From positions 1-14,464 of the forward strand of contig CAVHXA010000045.1 in assembly GCA_963639765.1 (NCBI GenBank): DNA of 14,464 nt, read 5' to 3'. This DNA comes from CAVHXA01 sp963639765 (GTDB taxonomy: Bacteria > Bacillota > Clostridia > Oscillospirales > Oscillospiraceae). The translations under genes were made by a program, and so were the position numbers. The notes beneath the pieces are model-generated. The model saw only the letters and a list, made by a program, of their open reading frames with translations. It ran no database searches and was not told the origin of the DNA. Below, one piece after another: positions 1 through 6,037 of the stretch; the first letter of the stretch is position 1; each line of letters opens with the position of its first letter.

Positions 1-2044
1 CATTCTGGACAAGGTTCAGCAGGCCGTCCGCATTGTAGCCGTACTGGCTCTGGACGCCGTCAATCTGCGTTACGCAGCACAGCTGGCCCGCGGCGTTATA
101 GGCAAAGGAAATCTGCTGCGCAGCCGCGCCTGCCGCATGAGGCAGGGTAATCGTGCTGAGGCGGCCGTTTGCATAGTTAAAGGCTGTCAAGCGGCCCGCG
201 CCGTCCGTCACATAGGTAATCCGCAGCCCGGAGGAAGCAATAGCCAGCGTGCTGCCGTTGGGATCGCGCACGCTGCCCAGCAGCTTCAGAGCCTCGCTGG
301 CATTGCTGCCGTTCCAATCCACAACAGGCAGAGTGAAGCGGTATTCGGCGTGCATCTTGGTGGTAATGACCGCCGTGGCATTGTCCGTATTCAGCGTCAG
401 CGTCATGCCTAGGTTGGACAGATCGTGATACTCGCCGTTTTCCTGCGTGAAGGCATGCTGCGTTCCGTCCGCATCGGTATAAATATAGTAGAGAACGCTG
501 ACGTTATCGGCGTTCGTGCGGGTTTCGCGGTGCAGCGTCTGGTGCAGCGAGGTGCGCCAGCCATAGCCCAGGCCGAAATAATCCTGATTCATATCGCAGG
601 AATTGTAGAAGTGCTGTACAGAGGCCGGCAGGCGCAAGCCGCCGGAGGCAAAATCAGACAGGGCGAAAATCATATTGCCGTTCGCCAGGCTGATATTTGC
701 CGCGCCCGCGCGCCCGATATCCAGCGTATCATAGGCCAGATCCTCCTCCAGACCCGCCAGGCTGGCATATTCCAGCACACAGTAGGGCTTGCGGCCGCCG
801 CGGGAGGATTCCATCACCACCGCGTTAGGCCAGCTCCGCTGAGACTCAATCTGCACGCCGTAGTTGGCTTCGCCGCCGTACCAGCGGCGAGTCAGCGCCG
901 TAATGTCCAGGAAAATATAGCGCGAGTAAGAAGTGCTCTTTGAAACTGCAGCACCAGTTTCCCAAAACTCAGCCGTTTCCGGACGCGTGGTATAAGTAAC
1001 TTCCTTTTCAACCCAATCGGACGTGATTTCACGGGCATAAATATTAACATCTTTCGTCGGCTGCGTATACTTGGCTACGGCCATTTTGGCGCTGGTAATA
1101 AATGCCGAAGCATCCAGAGGAGGCAGCTCACGAATGCGCAGCAGCGTCAACCGATCACTATCTCCCGCATGCTGCACGTGCATAGTGCCGCCGTTGCCAT
1201 AGTTACGATTCTTATAGGAACTATGGCTGTCCACATAAGTGCTTTCGATATTGCTGTCATACCGGCCGGTATAAATGGCTGGGTCCAGTACGACAGGGAA
1301 TTTGGCGCGCTGGCAGAAATCCGCATCCGGTTCGCAGCGCAGCAGCCAGCCTTCGCCATCGCGGGAAAGCGTGGTGTGCGCTTCGCCCAACTCATTTTCA
1401 CTGCCCAGAACGAAAGGCATGGGCAGGATAAAGCGGCAGACGCCCTGCGCATCCAGTGCATGCAGATCGCCGTTGTCCTGCAGGGCCAGGCTGAGCTCCG
1501 GCGCATACAGACGGAACGTCACCGGCTGCACCTGCGCAAGCGTATGGTAGACGATTTCATCCTTGAAGCCTTCCGGCTGGGTTCTGCAGACCAGATCGAC
1601 GCCGGGCAGGATGCCCGCATAGCGCACGCAGCCGTCCAGCTGCAGGGGACGCTCGCGCAGGGCTTCAATGGTGGGCTCCGCCATTACAGCGGCATCCTCG
1701 GCTACAGGCGCGACCGCCTGGGCATTTTCCAGGCCGTAGGACAGCGTATAGCCGTCCGCATCCTGCACAGTGACAAAAGAATGGGTGTTCACACTCTGGC
1801 ACTGCACGTGCATGCGCGCATTTGCGCTGTGCAGAGCGGCAGCCTCCGCGTGGAAGCTGCGGTCAATCTCCGCCCACGCGCCGTTCTGGCTGCGCTCGTG
1901 AATGGGCATGGCGTAGGTTACAGCCTGAAAATGCTTGGGATCGAGCTGAAATACTTTGCCGTACTCCGTGCGCTTTTCAGGCAGCTCGCGCGGGAAAAGC
2001 AGTGCGGCGGGATTCGATTGCATCGAAGAATTCATATCGTTCAT
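1..2044 (-). CDS. DNRLRE-domain / RHS (YD)-repeat protein, N-terminal 681 residues (runs off the window)
   Basis: An uninterrupted minus-strand frame opens at ATG 2044, behind AAGGAG nine bases upstream, and is still open at position 1, so only the first 681 residues are seen. Residues 1-250 resemble the region preceding DNRLRE modules, including VVLDPAIYTG. About 255-430 looks like a DNRLRE domain (YDSNIESTYVDS, YGNGGTMHV, LLRIRELP, YTTRPETAEFW, DITALTRRWYGG). About 440-500 matches the start of RHS proteins (LANGNMIFALSD, VQHFYNS, FGLGYGWR). From about 585 come YD-type repeats (YVTDGAGRLTAFNYANGRLSTI, split here for reading, then FAYNAAGQL and YGYNADGL). RHS proteins form large beta-shell cages, often carrying a variable C-terminal toxin; that end lies outside. 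No signal peptide or membrane segment is visible at the N-terminus. The family call is firm; the role (surface protein, toxin carrier or phage cargo) is unknown. Confidence 0.88.
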   Translation of the reverse strand, partial: MNDMNSSMQSNPAALLFPRELPEKRTEYGKVFQLDPKHFQAVTYAMPIHERSQNGAWAEIDRSFHAEAAALHSANARMHVQCQSVNTHSFVTVQDADGYTLSYGLENAQAVAPVAEDAAVMAEPTIEALRERPLQLDGCVRYAGILPGVDLVCRTQPEGFKDEIVYHTLAQVQPVTFRLYAPELSLALQDNGDLHALDAQGVCRFILPMPFVLGSENELGEAHTTLSRDGEGWLLRCEPDADFCQRAKFPVVLDPAIYTGRYDSNIESTYVDSHSSYKNRNYGNGGTMHVQHAGDSDRLTLLRIRELPPLDASAFITSAKMAVAKYTQPTKDVNIYAREITSDWVEKEVTYTTRPETAEFWETGAAVSKSTSYSRYIFLDITALTRRWYGGEANYGVQIESQRSWPNAVVMESSRGGRKPYCVLEYASLAGLEEDLAYDTLDIGRAGAANISLANGNMIFALSDFASGGLRLPASVQHFYNSCDMNQDYFGLGYGWRTSLHQTLHRETRTNADNVSVLYYIYTDADGTQHAFTQENGEYHDLSNLGMTLTLNTDNATAVITTKMHAEYRFTLPVVDWNGSNASEALKLLGSVRDPNGSTLAIASSGLRITYVTDGAGRLTAFNYANGRLSTITLPHAAGAAAQQISFAYNAAGQLCCVTQIDGVQSQYGYNADGLLNLVQN

Positions 2045-2117
2045 TTTTTATTACTCCTTTTTATATCCTTTGGTGAAAGTCTTTTTTGGAAAATACGCGT
2101 GGCGTTTCTACAGAATT

Positions 2118-2135
2118 AAGTGAAGTTAATCACTT
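2118..2135. repeat. Short inverted repeat downstream of the ParB-domain gene
   Basis: AAGTGA (2118-2123) and TCACTT (2130-2135) form a six-pair hairpin with a six-base loop, one base beyond the stop of the ParB-domain gene. It lies in an AT-rich spacer (2045-2136) between two GC-rich genes. On the minus strand it is followed by AATTCTG rather than a clean T run, so it is at best a weak terminator; it could also be an operator for the downstream RHS gene. Confidence 0.35.
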
Positions 2136-2136
2136 C

Positions 2137-2664
2137 TCAAGGCGATGCCACCAGCGTCCACACATCGCCCGGCTGTACAAACGGGTTCAGCGCGTCCGGG
2201 TCAATGTCAGGATCGTCATCCTTGACATTCTTATCAAAGACCTTGCTGAACAGGTCGTCAATTTCGGCAGCATCAAAGCCGGTGCTGTCCATAGCGTATC
2301 CGCTCGTCTGCAACCCCTGCAGAAGATCGGCCAGCGCCACAGGCTCCCATTCGCCGGTGGCTTTGTTGAGCACGATATTCAGCGCCTTTTCATCCTCGGG
2401 CTTTTCGATATGAACGACCACGCACTGCAGCTCGGTTGCGCCTTCGGCGGTCAGCACCTTGTAGCGTTGATGTCCGCCTACGATATTGCCGGTGACCTCG
2501 TTCCAGATAATCGGGTCGACATACCCGAAGTCCGTCAGGCTGCGCTTGATCTTCTCATACGCCGGATCGCCCGGCTTCAAGTCCTTGCGCGGGTTGTACT
2601 TGGCGGGCTTCATCTGCGATACGGGAATAACGCGGATGTCCATGCCGGTTTGTATTTTCGCCAT
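2137..2664 (-). CDS. ParB N-terminal-domain protein, apparently truncated before a DNA methyltransferase domain
   Basis: 175 residues from ATG 2664, chosen because AAAGGAGAT sits just upstream; the longer frame to 2721 lacks a ribosome site. Residues about 8-100 form a ParB/sulfiredoxin-like nuclease domain: IPVSQMKPAKYNPR, then FGYVDPIIWN and the ParB box IVGGHQRYKVL (GGHQR at 63-67). The next part (DEKALNIVLNKATGEWEP, FDAAEIDDLF) is typical of phage ParB-domain proteins that continue into an N4/N6 DNA methyltransferase after a GDVWTL motif. Here the frame reads GDVWTLVASP and stops. The methylase domain is therefore missing, either lost or replaced by the RHS gene that follows 92 bases later. 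In related phages this gene lies near the terminase genes. The domain call is strong; the truncation is inferred from remembered homologues. Confidence 0.85.
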   Translation of the reverse strand: MAKIQTGMDIRVIPVSQMKPAKYNPRKDLKPGDPAYEKIKRSLTDFGYVDPIIWNEVTGNIVGGHQRYKVLTAEGATELQCVVVHIEKPEDEKALNIVLNKATGEWEPVALADLLQGLQTSGYAMDSTGFDAAEIDDLFSKVFDKNVKDDDPDIDPDALNPFVQPGDVWTLVASP

Positions 2665-2696
2665 ACAGATCTCCTTTCCGGGAATTATGACTTCAT

Positions 2697-2717
2697 GCCC
2701 CTTCGAGGGGCTTTTTT
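2697..2717 (+). terminator. Intrinsic terminator, plus strand, with no plus-strand gene upstream in the window
   Basis: GCCCCT and AGGGGC form a six-pair stem with a TCG loop at 2697-2711, followed by six T residues (2712-2717). It reads as a terminator only on the plus strand, where no gene precedes it within this window. It sits in the 5' leader of the minus-strand ParB-domain gene, so on that strand it would be a leader hairpin. Confidence 0.6.
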
Positions 2718-2819
2718 CCATTTTGGAATAGAGGAATTTCTACACTTATATAACTGCCAGCTTGAGATTTCAGGCTGGCCAGAAAAAAGCCTTGAATTTT
2801 GCGAAATTTCACGCGTGAG

Positions 2820-3480
2820 GGGGCGGCGGTCCCCAGCGGGCACACCCGGAGGTTTGAATACCCCTACCCCCCGGCACACCCCGGCGGGGCGCGGCGGCAC
2901 AGCTTCCGGGGCGGCTGTGCCGGGGCGGGCGCTACCCGGCGGCGGGGCACGGCCTGCGGGGCGCGGGCTACAGACGGGCGGCGCGGGGCGCGGCGGGCGA
3001 CTACCCTATAACGCGGCGGCTACCGGGCGCACGACGGCGCGGTGACCGGGGCGGGCGCGTATACCGGGCCAGCGGGCTACCGGGGAAAACAGGGCGCTTT
3101 CCGGGGCAAACGCGGCGGGCTTCCGGCGCTACCCGGCGCGGCGGGGCTACCGAAACGCGACGCTACCCTGTGCCGGGGCGTATACCGGGCGCGGTGACCC
3201 GGCGCGGCGACGGCGGGGCGGCACGGGCTACCCCGGCGGGAGCGGCTACCCGGCGGCGACCACCCCGGCGAAGAGCACTGTCTTTCCGGCGGCCTGTGAC
3301 GGGTTTTCGCCGCTTGTGGCTATCGCACGTGATCTCCGGCGGCTACCCGGGCGGGGGCTACCCCGGCGGCGGGCGCAAAAATATTTTTTTGTGCCGGGGC
3401 GGGCGTTGTGCCGGAATACGGCCTTGGGGCGTATCGCGCGCTTATATAGAAGCGCTCGTCCGGGCGGGGCTACCGGGGAT
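2820..3480. repeat. GC-rich gene-free stretch with many degenerate GGCTACCSGG motifs
   Basis: The gap between the ParB-domain gene start (2664) and the amidoligase start (3623) holds no credible gene. Its core repeats a short motif: TACC followed by CGG, GGG or CCGG, usually preceded by GC or GGC. Clear copies lie near 2933, 3021, 3062, 3078, 3130, 3183, 3229, 3247, 3344, 3359 and 3471. Weaker ones (TACCCT, GACCGG, GACCCGG, TACCGAA) lie between. Related CTTCCGGGG/CTTTCCGG words occur near 2903, 3097, 3119 and 3283. Spacing is irregular, so this is not a simple tandem array. Two palindromes break the GC run: GCGCAAAAA with TTTTTGTGC (3373-3394) and GCGCTT with AAGCGC (3438-3455). In one frame part of it reads GYPGGGYPGGG, but the frame does not persist. 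It could be a binding-site cluster, a structured leader or a decayed gene. Confidence 0.6.
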
Positions 3481-3556
3481 ACTCATTAGACAAAACGCCC
3501 GGGAAAAACTTGTGCTTTTCAGTGGCTTGCTTTTTCCGGCGGCCGGAGTGATGAAT

Positions 3557-3605
3557 GGTGACGCCGGGAGGAAAACCCGGTCGCCGCGGGCGGGAAAAGC
3601 CGCCG
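3557..3605 (+). promoter_or_regulatory. Structured leader ahead of the amidoligase gene (copy C)
   Basis: GGTGA and TCGCC enclose CCGGG/CCCGG around an AGGAAAA loop (3557-3585). A second hairpin GGCGG/CCGCC with a GAAAA-type loop follows (about 3590-3604), then GGAGG six bases before the ATG at 3623. The order hairpin, GTCGC, then GGGAA..GCC resembles the better conserved leaders at 4508-4643 and 5116-5210, though with inserted bases. Homology to those is probable rather than certain. Confidence 0.45.
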
Positions 3606-3622
3606 GGCAAGGAGGAAACCCC

Positions 3623-4507
3623 ATGCGTAACCAGACTTTCGGTATAGAGCTCGAAACCACGGGCATCGGGCGGGAAGCGACCGCCAAGGCCATCGCCCGG
3701 TACTTCGGAACGACCGCCCGCTACGTCGGCCACCACCTGGGCGACTGGCACGTACCCATGCCGGACGGGCGCAAGTGGGTGGTCGAGAAGGATGGCTCGG
3801 TCACCGACCCCAGCGCGGAGGTGGTCAGCCCGGTGTGCCGGTGGGACGACCTGCCCATGGTACTCGCGGTCGCCAAGGCCATCCGGGCGGCGGGCGCAAA
3901 GGCCGACGCTTCCTGCGGCATCCACGTACACGTCGGGCTCGGGGAGCACACCCCGCAGAGCCTTAGGCGACTGGTGAACATCGTAAACGCCAAGGAAGAC
4001 CTGCTGACACAGGCGCTGGGTATAGCGCCTTACCGCCGGGCACGCTGGTGCGCCCCGGTTGCCCCGGAGTTCCTCGAAGCGCTGAACCGCGCCAAGCCCG
4101 ACTCCTTCGAGAAGATGGCACAGCTCTGGTATCGGCACAGCGGCGGCAGCAGCAGCGACTGGCGGGAATGCGCCCGGACACACTACGACTCCAGCCGCTA
4201 CCACCTGCTCAACCTGCACGCCGCCTTCTCGACAGAGCGCCCGGCGCACACCATAGAGTTCCGCGCCTTCAACGGCACACTCGACCCGAACAAGATACTG
4301 GCCTACATCCAGCTGTGCCTGGCCATAAGCGCACAGGCGCTCAACAGCAAAGCCGCCAGCCCGACCCGCCCGGTCACCGATAACCCGAAATACGCCTTCC
4401 GGTGCTGGCTCCTGAAGCTGGGCTTCATCGGCGACGAGTTCAAAATCGCCCGGGAAGTACTCATCAAGCTCCTGCCCGGGAACAGCGCATGGCGGCAGGT
4501 GGCATAA
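3623..4507 (+). CDS. Amidoligase family protein (Amidoligase_2 type)
   Basis: 294 residues from ATG 3623, with AAGGAGG upstream; the open frame extends to 3170 but that part is low-complexity and lacks homology. Amidoligases of the glutamine-synthetase/GCS-like fold use ATP to join ammonia or an amine to a carboxylate. Visible motifs: FGIELE (6-11), WVVEKDGSV (52-60), AEVVSP (65-70), SCGIHVHVG (98-105 region), RYHLLNLHA (192-200) and HTIEFRAFNGTLDPNKI (209-225), which match the family's acidic and histidine metal/ATP-site pattern. Residues 256-294 (KYAFRCWLLKLGFIGDEFK and following) form a separate C-terminal module also found in the 305-residue product at 6559-7476. The first gene of a plus-strand cassette with two small acidic proteins and a glutamine amidotransferase, which could supply ammonia. 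Family membership is clear; substrate is unknown. Confidence 0.9.
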   Translation: MRNQTFGIELETTGIGREATAKAIARYFGTTARYVGHHLGDWHVPMPDGRKWVVEKDGSVTDPSAEVVSPVCRWDDLPMVLAVAKAIRAAGAKADASCGIHVHVGLGEHTPQSLRRLVNIVNAKEDLLTQALGIAPYRRARWCAPVAPEFLEALNRAKPDSFEKMAQLWYRHSGGSSSDWRECARTHYDSSRYHLLNLHAAFSTERPAHTIEFRAFNGTLDPNKILAYIQLCLAISAQALNSKAASPTRPVTDNPKYAFRCWLLKLGFIGDEFKIAREVLIKLLPGNSAWRQVA

Positions 4508-4643
4508 CCTGCCGCCCCGGCAACGGGGCACACCCGCCTGACGAGACCCGGTCGGCTGCCGGGCGAAACTGGCACACCGCCAGTCGCGGGAAGCCACACA
4601 GCTTCCAAATCAAGCAGGGCGCACAGCCCGGAAAGGACACACC
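4508..4643 (+). ncRNA. Structured intergenic leader, copy A
   Basis: The 136 bases between the amidoligase stop and the next ATG fold into consecutive hairpins: GCCCCG-GCAA-CGGGGC with a GNRA loop (4514-4529); CCCGG/CCGGG (4547-4563); ACTGGC/GCCAGT (4568-4584); GGAAGC/GCTTCC (4589-4606); GGGC/GCCC (4617-4629). The linkers CGAA, GTCGCGGGAAGCC and CNAAATCA are shared with the leader at 5116-5210. The tail CCAAATC, small hairpin, GAAAGGA, CACC, ATG is shared with the leader at 4854-4902. It matches no riboswitch class that I recognise. It may act in cis on translation or mRNA processing, or be a mobile leader module. Confidence 0.55.
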
Positions 4644-4853
4644 ATGTACGAAAATCAGGAACACGTCACCGAAAGCGAGGTCGTCGACGGCCTGCGGGCT
4701 CTGCTCTATGGCGATTCCCTTGAGGACACGCTGCTGGACGGCAGCCGGACAGTAACCTACGCCGACGGCGGTTATCTGACCTACGACGAAGGCTTTGTAA
4801 TCCATACCCCCGATGGTTCGGTTTTCCAAATCACCGTCAAGCAGGAGCGCTGA
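4644..4853 (+). CDS. Small acidic protein, unknown function (69 aa)
   Basis: Starts at ATG 4644 with GAAAGGA as ribosome site. I do not recognise a family. It has 14 Asp/Glu against 4 Lys/Arg, no membrane segment, no signal peptide and no cysteine. An N-terminal helix-like part (VTESEVVDGLRALLYG) is followed by a probable beta hairpin (VTYADGGYLTYDEGFVI) and a C-terminal strand ending in VKQER. It lies between the amidoligase and a second small acidic gene in the same operon. In that context it could be the acceptor protein of the amidoligase, a carrier or an inhibitor. No sequence evidence chooses between these. Confidence 0.75.
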   Translation: MYENQEHVTESEVVDGLRALLYGDSLEDTLLDGSRTVTYADGGYLTYDEGFVIHTPDGSVFQITVKQER

Positions 4854-4902
4854 AGCACAGCAACCAAATCGACGCGGCGCAGACCGCAGAAAGGAAATCA
4901 CC
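4854..4902 (+). promoter_or_regulatory. Short structured leader (copy D) ahead of the second small acidic gene
   Basis: CCAAATCGACGC, a GCGG/CCGC hairpin and then GAAAGGAAATCACC before ATG 4903 line up almost base for base with the last 40 bases of the leader at 4508-4643. Only the distal part of the module is present here. The AAAGGA provides the ribosome site. Confidence 0.45.
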
Positions 4903-5115
4903 ATGCCTGAAAGCACATTCATTCTTCGCTTCACCCATTACGACAGTTCCGAAATCGAGGAGCAGGAACACACCACAGCCGCAGCCGCTTGGGACGCGTT
5001 CCGGCTTTTCGCCGAGCCGGACAGCTTTGAAATCTACAGCCGGGTGGAGCTGGTGGAGTACAACTGGACGGAGCGTCAGGAGTACCCGCTGGCACAGCTG
5101 ACATTTCTCGCCTGA
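4903..5115 (+). CDS. Small acidic protein, unknown function (70 aa)
   Basis: ATG 4903 follows AAAGGAAATCACC. The 70 residues contain 14 Asp/Glu, 4 Arg and no Lys or Cys. The pattern is strand, helix, strand, strand: FILRFTHYD, then EEQEHTTAAAAWDAFRLFA, then FEIYSRVELVEYNW, then LAQLTFLA. It looks like a compact alpha/beta fold seen in many uncharacterised phage and plasmid proteins of Firmicutes, but I cannot name a family. Its charge balance is the same as that of its 69-residue neighbour, although the sequences are not clearly alike. Its place between that gene and the glutamine amidotransferase suggests a role in the amidoligase cassette, as substrate, scaffold or regulator; this is inference. 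Confidence 0.75.
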   Translation: MPESTFILRFTHYDSSEIEEQEHTTAAAAWDAFRLFAEPDSFEIYSRVELVEYNWTERQEYPLAQLTFLA

Positions 5116-5210
5116 CGATGGTCGGCTGGCTACCGACCGAAACGGGCTCTCAGCCCGTCGCGGGAAGCCGCCGGAGCACACGCTCCGAAATCACGAAGGA
5201 GGAACACAAT
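5116..5210 (+). ncRNA. Structured intergenic leader, copy B
   Basis: Three hairpins lie between the preceding stop and ATG 5211: GGTCGG/CCGACC (5120-5138), ACGGGCT/AGCCCGT with a CTC loop (5142-5158), and GGAGC/GCTCC with an ACAC loop (5173-5186). The linkers CGAA, GTCGCGGGAAGCC and CGAAATCA match the leader at 4508-4643, while the stems have different sequences that still pair. That is the pattern expected of a conserved RNA fold. GAAGGAGG directly follows the last hairpin. Confidence 0.6.
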
Positions 5211-5789
5211 ATGTGCGTAATCTGTGCATCACCCAAGGGAACCAGACAACCCAGCATCTCCGAAATCAAGCGGATGTTCTACCGCAACCCCGACGGCGCG
5301 GGCTATATGGTCGCCCGGGAAGGGCGGGTGGAAATCCACAAGGGATTCATGAATCTCACCGACTTCCTCACCGCTCTCAAATCAGAACACTTCACGGCGG
5401 CGGACAGCGTGGTGTACCATTTCCGAATCAGCACACAGGCCGGGGTCAATCCGGAGATGACACACCCGTTCCCGCTTTCAAATCAGCGGGAAGCTATGAA
5501 GGCGCTGGACGTAATCTGCGGCTGCGGTATCGCACACAACGGCATCATCCGACTAACCACAGACCCCACCGAGAAGGAGTACAGCGACACAGCCATTTTC
5601 ATTACCGACTATCTGAGCCGGTATATCCTGCGCCCTTCCGACCTGCACCGGGACGAGCTCCTGAATGCGATTGGACACCTGATACAGTCGAAAATGGCGA
5701 TACTGGACGCATCCGGCTATATCGCCACGGTCGGCTCATTCATCAACGACCGGGGACTTCTGTTCAGCAACCTGTACCACCGGGCGTAA
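5211..5789 (+). CDS. Class II glutamine amidotransferase (Ntn hydrolase)
   Basis: 192 residues from ATG 5211, behind GAAGGAGG. The protein begins Met-Cys-Val-Ile-Cys, so removal of Met exposes the N-terminal cysteine nucleophile that defines class II glutaminases. Other family motifs are in place: NPDGAGY (26-32), HFRISTQAG (70-78) with the glutamine-binding Arg72, THPFPL (84-89), AHNG (108-111) whose Asn-Gly forms the oxyanion hole, and SDT (125-127). The enzyme releases ammonia from glutamine. No synthetase domain is fused to it, so it needs a partner; the amidoligase at 3623-4507 in the same operon is the obvious one. The longer upstream frame from 5118 would bury the catalytic Cys and is rejected. 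A perfect seven-pair hairpin (5780-5797) spans the stop codon, with TAA in its loop. Confidence 0.92.
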   Translation: MCVICASPKGTRQPSISEIKRMFYRNPDGAGYMVAREGRVEIHKGFMNLTDFLTALKSEHFTAADSVVYHFRISTQAGVNPEMTHPFPLSNQREAMKALDVICGCGIAHNGIIRLTTDPTEKEYSDTAIFITDYLSRYILRPSDLHRDELLNAIGHLIQSKMAILDASGYIATVGSFINDRGLLFSNLYHRA

Positions 5790-5810
5790 GCGCCCGGCAC
5801 AGACGACACG

Positions 5811-5839
5811 AGCCGCTCTCAAATCGAGGGCGGCTTTTC
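5811..5839 (+). terminator. Intrinsic terminator of the amidoligase cassette
   Basis: AGCCGCTCTC (5811-5820) pairs with GAGGGCGGCT (5826-5835) around an AAATC loop, with one wobble pair, and is followed by TTTTCTGT. It lies 22 bases after the glutamine amidotransferase stop and closes the plus-strand cassette. Confidence 0.85.
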
Positions 5840-5856
5840 TGTGTCTCCGGGCTTTT

Positions 5857-5961
5857 GCAACAGGCCGCCACGTTTGCCCCGTGTCGCGTTAAACCAACGG
5901 GGCGGGCAAATACCCGCCTGCCCGGAAATACGCGGCGACAGGCGGCAACGTGCGCCCGTGT
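5857..5961. repeat. Imperfect direct repeat with internal palindromes between convergent operons
   Basis: ACAGGCCGCCACGTTTGCCC (about 5859-5879) recurs as ACAGGCGGCAACGTGCGCCC (5938-5957), 78-79 bases apart, each followed by GTGT. Between the copies, GGCGGG/CCCGCC (5901-5918) and CCCCGT/ACGGGG (5877-5902) can pair. No ORF or recognisable RNA was found; the role is unknown. Confidence 0.45.
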
Positions 5962-5989
5962 GGGCAAACGGAGGGAGGAGCGCAGCGAC

Positions 5990-6020
5990 AAACGAAAAGC
6001 CGCCCTGCTGGACGGCTTTC
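5990..6020 (-). terminator. Intrinsic terminator of the leftward operon
   Basis: Read on the minus strand, AGCCGTCC and GGGCGGCT (6017-5998) form an eight-pair stem with an AGCA loop, followed by TTTCGTTT. It lies 18 bases beyond the stop of the zinc-ribbon gene at 6038. It faces the plus-strand terminator at 5811, so the two operons converge and are insulated from each other. Confidence 0.8.
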
Positions 6021-6037
6021 AAATCAGCGATTGCCTG

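Noticed and set aside
1169..2119. Long plus-strand frame of 316 codons
   Set aside because: It is antisense to the DNRLRE/RHS gene, shows no domain and has no ribosome site; the minus-strand frame carries clear family motifs throughout.
3225..3372. Gly-Tyr-Pro repeat protein
   Set aside because: GYPGGGYPGGG appears only locally; other copies of the motif fall in different frames and stops interrupt.
2820..3480. CRISPR array or regular tandem repeat
   Set aside because: The motifs are about 10 bases long, degenerate and irregularly spaced, with no constant-length spacers.
3170..3622. Upstream extension of the amidoligase frame to a 445-residue protein
   Set aside because: The extra part is Arg/Gly/Pro-rich translation of the GC-rich repeat region with no homology, and the strong AAGGAGG site and the FGIELE family N-terminus both place the start at 3623.
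3470..4597. 375-codon minus-strand frame
   Set aside because: It is antisense to the amidoligase; GC-rich DNA leaves few stops on the opposite strand and the translation has no recognisable motif.
5118..5210. Earlier start for the glutamine amidotransferase
   Set aside because: It would translate the structured leader and bury the catalytic cysteine, which must be N-terminal in class II enzymes.
5116..5210. Cobalamin or other known riboswitch
   Set aside because: GGGAAGCC recalls part of the B12 aptamer, but the B12 box and remaining conserved blocks are absent, and the element is too small and repeated.
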